Below, in pieces: positions 56,081-64,000 of a stretch of DNA of 64,000 nt. Under the pieces are notes generated by a model. It was not told the origin of the DNA, searched no databases, and saw only the letters and a program-made list of their open reading frames with translations. Positions within the stretch are counted from its first letter, which is position 1. Every line of letters begins with the position of its first letter. Source of the DNA: Galeruca laticollis (taxonomy: Eukaryota > Arthropoda > Insecta > Coleoptera > Chrysomelidae); assembly GCA_963921935.1 (NCBI GenBank), contig OY998175.1:164050809-164114808 (forward strand), in the 5' to 3' direction. The position numbers and the translations under genes were made by a program.

Positions 56081-56854
56081 TGTTTTTGTATCTGGTATCT
56101 ATCTAAAACGTCGTTTTGTTTTTATAGAGCAAAGCAACAGCGCTACAAACTATATTTTTGAGCTTGAATCCAACTACACATCTCTCTTTTGAAAGAAGAA
56201 AAATATGGGTAGGTAGTCCTAAAATCAGTTTGTTGGATTTGAAGGCGAAGAATAAGTAGCAAGTACAAAAGAACATTTCTTTATAGAACGTGGAAATACA
56301 TTCCATGGTACTAACTATTCATGATTGCTATTTTGACCGAGTATACACCTAGTAGGTGTAGAGGATTAATACTTTATAATGTTAGGTAATAAAAAAACAT
56401 TGGAATATTATTTAGGTTGTTTATCAAATGCTTAGTATAATAATCGGTCCTTGATTTCGGTAAGCTGAAGGAAATTAAGTTTGCCAAATTCATACAAATC
56501 TAATAAACCGTTGTTGCTACCAAAGCGATTTTTCGAAAGAATTATAAATATTATGCGAATAATCAAAAACGGTTTCTTTAGATTAATTCAGCAAAATTTG
56601 TCAAATAAACGTTAATTCTGACAAAAAAAATATATGAAGTTATTTTTTGTTGTTATGAAAATACATTTTTAATGAATTAATGTGATTTTGTAACGCTAAT
56701 GTTTATATTTCTCCACTTGTGTGAATTGCCTTAATAACAAAATACAGTTGAATATATTTGCCTTAAAGAAAAGGAATTATATGGATCATCACTTTTTTGA
56801 TTGAAAATGAAAATAGCTAAAATTTTTTTTCAAAAAAGTAGGTATTTATCTAAC
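56081..56854 (-). other. Presumed intron 1 of the Optix-like gene (donor-proximal part)
   Basis: AT-rich, with no second exon visible. Six3-class genes have an intron immediately after the homeodomain, and a GT follows the exon here. Confidence 0.55.
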
Positions 56855-57549
56855 CTGTTTTTAGCTGCCGCAGCTCGATCTCTCTGTCTCCTATTTTTAA
56901 ACCAATTTCCAACTTGAGTGGGTGTAAGACCGGTAGCTTGAGCCAGCTCCCTTTTCTTCGTAGGATTCGGATAAGGATCCTGCAGATACCATTCGCGCAA
57001 CAAACTTCTAGTCCGTTCTTTAAAACAATGAGTCTTTTGCTCCCCGTCCCAAATAGTACGCGGTAAAGGAAATTTTTTTCGCACACGATATTTATCTACA
57101 GGTCCTAAAGCCCTACCACGTAATTTTTCCGCTTCTTGATAATGCGCCTCCAGCCACATGGCTTGAAGTTTCATGTGAGAACCTTTGGTGAATTTGTGGG
57201 ACTCTAAAATAGTATAAAGTTCCCGAAAATTTCCACTGTGAAACGATACAATAGCTCTGGCCCGTAAAACAGCTTCGTTTTTATTTAGTTCACTAATGTT
57301 AGGGTGCGCCACTGGAAGCGACCACAAAAATCTCGCGAGTCTTTCTATATCACCACTTTCTTCTAAAGTTTCGCATACGGCCGCTACTTGGGATACCGTG
57401 AAATTAAGGGTAGGTAAAGCGAACATCGGATTAGGTAATATGGGTGCCGGAACAACTGGTATAGGAACACTAATGCCTGGCGAAGAAGAAGTTTCCGAGT
57501 GACCCCCCGATCCAGGCCCGCTGAGCCCGGCACTCAACCCCAATGCCAT
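56855..57549 (-). CDS. Optix: Six3/6-class homeobox transcription factor, first coding exon
   Basis: The first ATG in frame lies at 57549 (MALGLSAGLSGPGSGGHSET); an upstream in-frame GTG exists but is less likely as a start. The 231 codons plus two bases contain a Gly/Ser/Pro-rich N-terminus (1-42), a complete SIX domain (about 45-160: LPTLNFTVSQVAAVCETLEE, then NFRELYTILESHKFTKGSHM) and a complete homeodomain (about 161-224: KTHCFKERTRSLLREWYLQD, then LTPTQVGNWFKNRRQRDRAA). GDIERLARFLWSLPV and the KTHCFKERTRSLLREWY block identify the Six3/6 (Optix) subclass rather than sine oculis or Six4. The exon stops within the Arg codon of AAAAKNR at a GT (GTTAGA), a known intron site in Six3-type genes. 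The product is a nuclear DNA-binding factor for anterior brain and eye development. The remaining C-terminal exon was not found in the window. No sign of decay. Confidence 0.95.
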
Positions 57550-57850
57550 ATGGGTTGCCAGCTTCACACACTAATCATCACTGTCGGGATAGAAAAAGAA
57601 CGTGTTCATTCAATAAACTCAGGTAACCATCAACAAAAGACTTCAGAAACTGTATGTATAGATGTTACATGCAGACTGAGTTTGTGTGCAGACCTACATC
57701 GGCTATTGGCCCCCGTTACGCTGTTACCACGGATACTGGGCCGGGCAATCGCCAATACGCTGCCGAGTGGAGGGGCTTACGCGCATCGGAGGGTGGAGTC
57801 AGTGTCACTTTGATACATGACGTATAACTGAAAGCCTTTTGTACCATACA
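57550..57850 (-). promoter_or_regulatory. Probable 5' UTR/promoter region of Optix
   Basis: This stretch upstream of the start is clearly richer in GC and CpG than its surroundings (for example CGGGCAATCGCC and TTACGCGCATCGG around 57745-57790). No TATA box is convincing. The long plus-strand frame here (57499-57813) is a composition effect. Confidence 0.45.
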
Positions 57851-58595
57851 CCTAACTAAAGGTGATACTTAAAGTGGTCGTCTATTCTGCGTACCTCTGT
57901 CACCATGATAACTTTCAAGATACGCCTTTTAAGTCTTGTTTCTGGGTCGATATCTTCATTAGTTGTTACTGGCGGGAGGTGGTCGCGAAAATACACTAGA
58001 ACATTATAATGATAAAAACGTAAATTAACTTTTTTCTGTTGTGCTTAAAAATCGATGCAACGTTGTTAATATCATAATTATTAATAAGGAAGTTTTATCA
58101 AGATTACTGGAATGTATTAAGTTTGATTAATTAGAAAATTGAGGGTGTTTTTTTTCAGAGATAAGGGTACTTTGACACTATTATTAATGTAGGCGACAAG
58201 TTGGTTGTAATAAAAATCAGTGGGGTGAATAAAGGTGGGTATACATTCAAAATAAAATATGTATTTCATATATTAATATTTAACAAATTAGAAAGTCTAG
58301 GTACACTGAGAAATTTATCATAATTTTTTTTATTGGTCCATTTTTGGCTATCACAATGAAAACTGTAGCGGCTACTGTAGTAGCATTAGATGTAGTAAGT
58401 TCCCTTACTATATCTAATGAAAAAATATTATTGTGCTGAATTCTACTTGCAATAATGACAAAGTATTTGGCTATCAAGAGAAACACTATTTTTTTATTTC
58501 GGAGTAGCAGAGAATTCTTTTGTGATAAGCAAACCATTTTTATAAAGAAGTTTTGTTGGTAGTATGTAGCAAAGTGTTTTCATATTGTTAAAATA
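57851..58595. other. Optix 5' flank, no supported gene
   Basis: Short AT-rich frames only; the minus-strand frame 58280-58537 has no family signature. Confidence 0.4.
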
Positions 58596-58710
58596 GTATA
58601 CTGTGCAACAAGTGGGGAAAGTTCAACTTTTTTCACGAGTGAGGAAGTTTGTGGCACGAGCTTGAAGAGCGAATAAGGAAAGAACTTTCCCCACATGTTG
58701 CACACTATTA
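58596..58710. repeat. Short palindromic MITE-like element
   Basis: GTGCAACAAGTGGGGAAAGT (58603) is inverted at the other side (ACTTTCCCCACATGTTGCAC, ending 58703). The inside holds two CACGAG motifs. No coding sequence. Confidence 0.8.
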
Positions 58711-58757
58711 TTTATCTACAACGGCACGAATTTAAAGAATACAAGTAAATAGTGGTG

Positions 58758-58840
58758 CAGAAAAAGTCTAGGCTTCGCGGATTCCCCTCCGAAAAACGTC
58801 TAGGCATCGAGGAGCCCGTGCTGAAAACGTCTAGCCCAAC
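58758..58840. repeat. Short tandem repeat, two and a half 31-33-bp units
   Basis: GAAAAAGTCTAGGCTTCG, GAAAAACGTCTAGGCATCG and GAAAACGTCTAGCC follow each other in register; GC-richer than the flanks. Confidence 0.75.
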
Positions 58841-58934
58841 TAGCAAAGTTGTTTTATAATTTTTGCCTGATATAACAATTTTATTTCAATATTTATATAT
58901 TGTTGCTTTCAAGAATGCAACTTATTACTTATAT

Positions 58935-59263
58935 AAAGAAACCCACTATGCAAATAAATATTACAGTTATGTTAATTCAACATCACATTGTGATAATGTT
59001 CTTCCTTTTTTCCTCTTGTTTTCATCACATGCACATCTATACAACCGCTTATGCACAGCTTGTGGCTGTTAACTTTTGTGATCCTTCAACTCAACTTCTC
59101 AGCGATGTTAAAGCGCTGCCTTTTTACATTACTGAGATGTTACTAGAACTTCCTCAAAAGGAAGTCTTTATAACGAACTAAAAACAACATTTCTGTTACA
59201 TTCTGAAATGCCTTTTATCATCTTGTCGATGTTAATGCAATGTCTAAAAAATAACATCTTACA
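58935..59263 (+). repeat. Interspersed repeat, copy B (see 5338-5650)
   Basis: Inverted copy of 5338-5650. The match ends sharply where CACAGAAAAAATAAAC begins at 59264. Confidence 0.75.
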
Positions 59264-59660
59264 CAGAAAAAATAAACTTACGTAATATTAACAATCTGTG
59301 ATTGTTGACTGTCATTTGTTGTGACATCAACTATTTTCGTTACTACTATGTAAAAAATTGTATACTTTTATGACGATGAAAGTAGCGATTGTTCATATAA
59401 CAAAATTGTTTTTACAACAAACCAAAATTTGTAACATTGACAAATTTCGTTGATTATAACAACAAATTAATTAACTAACAGGAATTTAGTTTTTGGAAAA
59501 ATTTTACGTAAAATTATGATTATATTTGTTGTGACAACAACAGAATTTAATAGGGCCTTCTCATCACTCAAATCTCTGTACGAGGGTCAAACGTATGTTA
59601 TGAATTAATTTGTTGAAACAACAACTGAATTTAATAAGACACACCTGCACTTGCAAGTCG
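59264..59660. repeat. Region with repeated TTGTTGTGACAACAAC-type palindromes
   Basis: Palindromic TTGTTGTGACAACAAC followed by GAATTTAAT occurs at 59529, and TTGTTGAAACAACAAC at 59611. A partial copy (TTGTTGTGACATCAACT) lies at 59316. It begins with CACAGAAAAAAT, similar to the proposed end at 43269. No gene. Confidence 0.6.
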
Positions 59661-60437
59661 CCTTGAAAAACTTTAAGGAATAGCTATGAAAATAGTTGTG
59701 CGAATACAGAACTAATGTTTAGACACCGTCCATAGATATTCCGATATTCCCATATATAATCATATAAAATCTGAATCATCTCAATGGAAGATCAAAAATA
59801 TAAATTCCGAACAAAAATATAAATTATTGAATATGATCAATATTCAACGCCTGACCCTCGTAGACATACTTTCGAGTACCTATAGTCCGTTTTTAAAAGG
59901 CATGTAGTAATAAAAGCTTATTAGGTATGCAAAACCGATACCGAAACCGTATAATAAAATATCTCCGAAGTTTATCTAATTTTGTACTAAAATTTCTCAT
60001 TTGTTACGAATTTCAGGAAGACACCCCGTAACTCTGTATTCGGTTGGGTCGCCTATTGTATTGAAAGGGTCGCTCTATTGTATTTGAATGAACAAATAAA
60101 CAATTTAATCCTCAGAGGCCTGAAATCAGGACAAAACAAACTTGGTATATGAATATGAAGGCACTATGAAATCATAATTACGAAAACTATTCAAAAGAGT
60201 TCACAATATCGATTCAATAAAAACACATTTTTTGTGTTCCTATGAATAAACAATAAACATAAAATATTATATAAAAAATAGCAAATTTTTTTTGCAGTAG
60301 GTATCAACTTTACTACTAATATACCGTTTACAATAGGAGAGGAAAAAAGAAGAATGCAGGAATAAAGTACGAGTTATTGTAATATTTATAAAAAAAAAGT
60401 CTAGCAAATAATAGTAATAACTAACACAAAAACAAGT
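59661..60437. other. No supported gene
   Basis: AT-rich. The final part is the 3' flank of the split mariner-type gene that follows on the minus strand. Confidence 0.4.
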
Positions 60438-60871
60438 CTATATATCAGAATCAGACGATTCTGTTGAGCTTCCATTATTAACATTGATTATAAATGGTTC
60501 AATCATGTGTTCACTTATATGATCCATTTTCCACAGTTCTTCTTGTATCACGTGTTCAACACATTTCTCCCAGTTTTCTTTGGTTACGTTACCTAAAGCC
60601 GGGTCCACATCAAACCGACAAAAGAGAAACAAAACAGAAACTTCATGTTTTTCAACAATTCTGCAACAAAGATGCAACATTTCAGCGACTTTTTTGTCTC
60701 GGCACTGTTTTGTCGCCGGATTCCGCAACAATTTCGAGTCCCGTCGCTTGTCGGTAAATATCAAAAGGTTTCTGTTTTGTTCGCTTTATCGGGAACTGTG
60801 TTGATTCAGTGTGGACAGAGAAACAAAACTTAAAGTATCGTTCGCGTATGTTTATTTGTTACTGTGAAACG

Positions 60872-63122
60872 ATGTCGGAAAAAACGAAGTGGACTGTGGA
60901 TAACACTTGTAAATTAATAGAATTGTATCGAGAAACCCCATTGTTATGGGATCCAACAAATAGTGAATATAAAAATCGCTATAAAAAGGCTGATGCTTTA
61001 AAGGAAATTGGACGATCTCTAAATTTGTCAGAGGAAGAAATTGAGAGAAAAATAAGAAATATCAACTCTCAATATCAAAGAGAAAGAAGGAATTATAAAC
61101 AGTGCAAAAAATCTGGCTCGGGACAAAAGTTTATACCAAAATGGTTTGGATATGCGCTTATGAGTTTTCTTAAGGACAAGAATAAACCGCGTAAAAGTCG
61201 AGAAGCTGGAGGATTGTCCATAGATAAACAAGTAAGTAATTAACATGCTTATTTATTAACAACTAGAATATGTTTATATGCAGAAAGTTACAAGTTTTAT
61301 TAACTAGCAGTATTTTATTTGCCAAGGAACTTGCCCTTGGTCTGAAACAAAGTACTCTGCGAATTCATCTCTAATGGCTGCGGCTTCCAGTGAGGGTTTT
61401 CGAGCAGTGCGACTTAAACTTCGAAAAGATTGCTGATTTTCAGTCATCTTTCTCCATTCACCATTTTCAAGTGTACCACTATCTAAGTGTTCAATATCGA
61501 AACTCCCTGGTGGTGTGTACCTATTTCTAGATGACAAGCTTTTCCGTAAGTAATTGTGAAGGTAAATGCACGCCATAACCAATTGTTCAGTCTTTTTGGG
61601 TTGTAGTAATATAGGTTTGCGAAGCACGCGAAATTTGGCTGCCAAAATACCGAATGCATTCTCCACAACTCTTCGCGCGCGGCTAAGCCTGTAATTAAAT
61701 ATTCTTTTTATAGACCCTTTTTCTTGGTGACCACTATATGGCTTCATTATATGAGGAGTAAGGGGAAAAGCATCGTCCGCAACAAAAACATAAGGAGATT
61801 CGTTTTTCCTTCCAGCAAGAATAGTTTTTGGGGGCAAGTTTAATCGTCCATCTACCATCAATTTATAAAAGGAGGTATTTTTAAATACACCGCCGTCTGA
61901 AATACGGCCTTGACATCCAACGTTAGCGTAAAGAAAATTATAATTTGCGTCCACTATTGCAAAAAGTACAATACTAAATGTACCTTTATAGTTGTAAAAT
62001 TCACTCCCACTAACAGCAGGAGCTTCAATTAAAATATGCTTTCCGTCCATTGCGCCTAGACATAAAGGAAAGTTCCAAATTTTATTATAATCGTTGCTAA
62101 TCTGTTTCCATTCCTCTTCACTGCTAGGTGTCTGAAACAAAAATATCGTGATTTAGAGTTACACTGTCAATTAATGCCTTCTTCTGAACAAATTAAAATA
62201 CATGACTGTCACTAGAATTATATTACATAAATCTCCTAAAAAATCCCTAAATGACCCTAAACAAAAAATAAATAACGGAGGGTTACATCTTCTTAAATTA
62301 GATTGAACTTGACTTCCCTTTTTATTAAAAAATTCACAGTAATTGCTACTTTTTTTCTCTTTGTTACAGAGATCGGACGAATCCTATAGCAGCGAAGAAG
62401 GGGAAGAAGAAATAACGGAAGTTATTGTCGATAATGACCATGGTACAGAACTAGACGCATCTAGGAATGAAGTTCCCCATTCATCTATTGAAAAATCGAC
62501 TTCGCATGAACAAAATACATCAGCAATAAAGAAAAAGCCGGTAGCAAAAAATACTACCGACAAGCGATGTGAAGAAATATATTCGATGATAAAGTCTGTG
62601 CATCACGACAGGCAAGAACGTAAAACCCAGCCTGACGATTTTGATATATTTGGCGAGATTGTTGCACGAAAACTGCGCAATTTACCGACTCGTTACGCAC
62701 AGATAACCATAGAACATCAAATAAATAATCTACTATACGAAGCCGAATTAGGCAAATACAATGAACCCCCTCAAACTTCTCATGTACATCAAGAACTCTC
62801 ACAATACGTTCGCTTACCAACAGTCTCGCCAGCATCTTCTTCCATTTCGCAGAGTTATTCAAATCCATCTAGCATTCAGTCATACTCACAGCTAGCCAGT
62901 GTACAATCTTTGCCAAATTCCACTACCACTGACCATTCTTCCATTTCGCAGACTTATTCAAATCCGCCGAGCGTCCAGTCGTACTCACAGCTGTCCAGTG
63001 TACAATCTCTGCCAAATCCCACTTATCTGGAGCCGCTCGCAGCTGTTCAGCCGACATCACAATCAGCTATGGACTTTACGAATGAAAACACGATAGTTAC
63101 TGATGAATGGGACCGAGAATAA
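60872..63122 (+). CDS. MADF/BESS-type DNA-binding protein of the Harbinger element (two exons)
   Basis: Exon 1 is 60872-61231 (ATG, 120 codons, GTAAGT donor) and exon 2 is 62370-63122 (after a TTTGTTACAG acceptor, TAA end). The junction is phase 0 and the protein has 370 residues. Residues about 5-100 are a MADF/Myb-like domain (WTVDNTCKLIELYRETPLLW, then the central basic helix ERKIRNINSQYQRERRNYKQ and GQKFIPKWF). An acidic stretch (SYSSEEGEEEITEV) follows. A BESS-like helix pair lies near 215-250 (FGEIVARKLRNLPTRYAQIT, then INNLLYEAELG). The end is two imperfect Ser/Gln/Tyr-rich repeats (SSISQSYSNPSS, IQSYSQLASVQSLPN). In Harbinger elements this protein carries the transposase to the nucleus and binds the ends. 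Its intron contains the transposase 3' exon on the other strand. Confidence 0.88.
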
Positions 63123-63726
63123 TCAACTTCGTCGACAAGGTGTTTATTTTTTTAAAATATATATTCTGTACTTATTTTTAATAAATTAAAATACATGCCA
63201 TTAAATTATACGATTGCGTTTTCAATTAAAAATAATTGCAAGCTAATTTACTTACCTTAACAAAACCATTCAGAACTTGTACTAAAGCTTCACATGTTTC
63301 TGGAACAATTTGTGAAATTGATTGCTTAGATATTCTTGTCTGATACATGAGACTATGATATGAATCACCGGTTGCCAGAAATCTTAAGGTAACAGCTAAG
63401 CGTTCTGTTATGGAAATAGAATTTCTAAAATTCGTATTTTTCTTGTGTATGACTGGCCCAACTAATTCTAATAAGCTTTCAAAATCTTCGTTTGACATTC
63501 GCAAAAAATTGGTAAAACTAGAACGTATCTCGCCTGATAAACCAATATCGTCTTCACGGATATCTGTAATTAAATTTTCGACTCCATGACTCGTTCGCCT
63601 TCGCAAAGTGGGCCTCACCCAAAAACGTCTTTTTTTCCGCTTCAAATTTAAAAAAATATAATAATATCCAGCCATTAATACGAAATCGTCGTCTTCTTCA
63701 ACATTACGGAAACGGTAACGAAACAT
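61304..63726 (-). CDS. Harbinger transposase (DDE nuclease), two exons
   Basis: Exon 1 is 63726-63256 (ATG, 157 codons, AAG/GTAAGT donor) and exon 2 is 62131-61304 (after a TTTGTTTCAG acceptor). The phase-0 join gives 432 residues. The N-terminal region holds RRFWVRPTLRRR and the HTH-like part with ITERLAVTLRFLATGDSYHS. The DDE residues are D186 (CLGAMDGKHI), D276 or D277 (VFVADDAFPLTPHIMKPY) and E314 (FNYRLSRARRVVENAFGI), with GCQGRISDGGVF between. Length and motif spacing are normal for Harbinger nucleases and no stop interrupts it. The intron (63255-62132) contains the MADF second exon in antisense. It should excise the element precisely at TWA sites together with its MADF partner. Confidence 0.93.
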
Positions 63727-64000
63727 GCTTCTAGTGTGGACTGCAAAAACAAAACTGAAACATGGAGTGTTTGTTACTGTTTTGTTTTGAATAAATGGTC
63801 TGCGGTGTGGACTTTGTTTCGAAACTGTTTTGTTGCATTAAAGTTTTAAAGATGTTTTGTTTTTGTTTTGTTTTATGTTTTTGTTTTGTCGGTTTAATGT
63901 GGACCCGGCATAACGCGTCTTCGAATAAAACTTGTACGTCACTCATTTTGAATGTCGTATTCTTTCTTGAAACTTGCCTTTTCACTTGGGCCCATATTAA

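Larger units (their letters stand above)
60597..63910. mobile_element. Apparently intact PIF/Harbinger transposon, 3,314 bp
   Basis: The ends are inverted: AGCCGGGTCCACATCAAACC then GACAAAA on the left, and TGCCGGGTCCACATTAAACC then GACAAAA on the complementary strand at the right. It is flanked by TAA (60594-60596) and TAA (63911-63913), the 3-bp TWA duplication of this superfamily. It contains two open genes, MADF-type (+) and nuclease (-), each with one intron with consensus borders. Good TIRs, an exact TSD and two intact genes make it the youngest element in the window. Confidence 0.95.
60438..64000 (-). pseudogene. Third IS630/mariner-type transposase gene, split by a Harbinger insertion, 5' part outside window
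   Basis: Two pieces on the minus strand are visible: 64000-63911 (LIWAQVKRQVSRKNTTFKMS, ending FEDAL; the start of this piece is the region of the catalytic Glu in NAIELIWAQ) and 60596-60438 (L, then GNVTKENWEKCVEHVIQEEL, ending SSTESSDSDI and TAG). The gene is interrupted after the Leu codon TTA, which is duplicated as the TSD, so the reading frame is the same on both sides. The C-terminus parallels that of 51161-51472 (EENWRDAVNHVIKGEE, acidic end). No stop or frameshift is seen in the visible parts, so the gene may have been intact when hit. Confidence 0.85.

Noticed and set aside
57499..57813. 104-codon plus-strand frame near Optix
   Set aside because: It overlaps the Optix start in antisense and lies in a GC-rich 5' region; no family signature. 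Treated as a composition effect.
58280..58537. 85-codon minus-strand frame upstream of Optix
   Set aside because: No recognisable domain, AT-rich composition and no conserved motif.
60494..60833. Overlapping plus-strand frames of 62-87 codons
   Set aside because: They span the Harbinger terminal repeat and the antisense end of the mariner-type gene.
1..64000. tRNA, rRNA or other structural RNA genes
   Set aside because: I scanned by eye for A/B-box and cloverleaf-like patterns and saw none convincing; a covariance-model scan would be needed to exclude them.

Overview
The window is AT-rich, intron-bearing animal DNA, almost certainly from an insect. It holds a Six3/6-class (Optix) homeobox exon. 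It also holds insect-type Penelope, Harbinger, pogo, mariner, piggyBac, FLYWCH-MULE and Crypton elements, and a nuclear copy of mitochondrial cox2 that needs the invertebrate mitochondrial code (TGA = Trp). There is no prokaryotic gene organisation. I could not identify the species.

The only confident host gene is Optix/Six3-6 (first coding exon, minus strand, 56855-57549). It has a GC-richer 5' flank, and a ~210-bp satellite (55205-56080) lies just inside its presumed first intron. If the next Optix exon lies left of the window, all 56 kb to the left may be intron. Nearly everything else is transposable-element DNA of many ages.

Layout. 1-1801: 3' part of a DUF4371/ZMYM1-like hAT, with its terminal repeat. 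2481-3246: unidentified broken ORFs. 4157-5213: a 1-kb foldback element. 5338-11335: LINE scraps, a Penelope relic with GIY-YIG motif, and a pogo tail. 11358-14108: a TIR-bounded IS630/mariner-type element with an intron-containing transposase. 15310-16820: a Crypton tyrosine recombinase followed by a 230-bp hairpin. 16935-19300: a LINE scrap and a Harbinger relic interrupted by a cox2 NUMT. 19372-23676: a hAT relic carrying a 367-bp MULE-type MITE and a 2.24-kb GC-rich foldback element whose loop encodes a Cys-rich protein. 25500-27330: an arthropod multicopy transposon ORF. 27871-30948 and 33340-35974: two pogo/Tigger elements flanking a piggyBac relic. 35976-42756: a LINE split by a mariner-type element with very long TIRs. 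43269-47075: a repeat-rich composite element with one recognisable exon. 48390-53675: a nest in which a dispersed repeat contains a MULE, the MULE contains a mariner-type element, and that contains a deleted Crypton derivative. 58.5-59.7 kb: short repeats. 60438-64000: a third IS630/mariner transposase gene split by an apparently intact Harbinger element.

The youngest element is the Harbinger at 60597-63910: both genes are open, the TIRs match, the TSD is TAA, and the target reading frame is intact on both sides. Its MADF gene and its transposase lie on opposite strands with exons interlocked in each other's introns. The most unusual signals are this interlocking, the related hairpins 3' of two Crypton-like ORFs, the GC-rich foldback with a CXC-type ORF, and terminal-type motifs of both pogo elements recurring in 5'-UTR introns and in hairpins after the stop codon.
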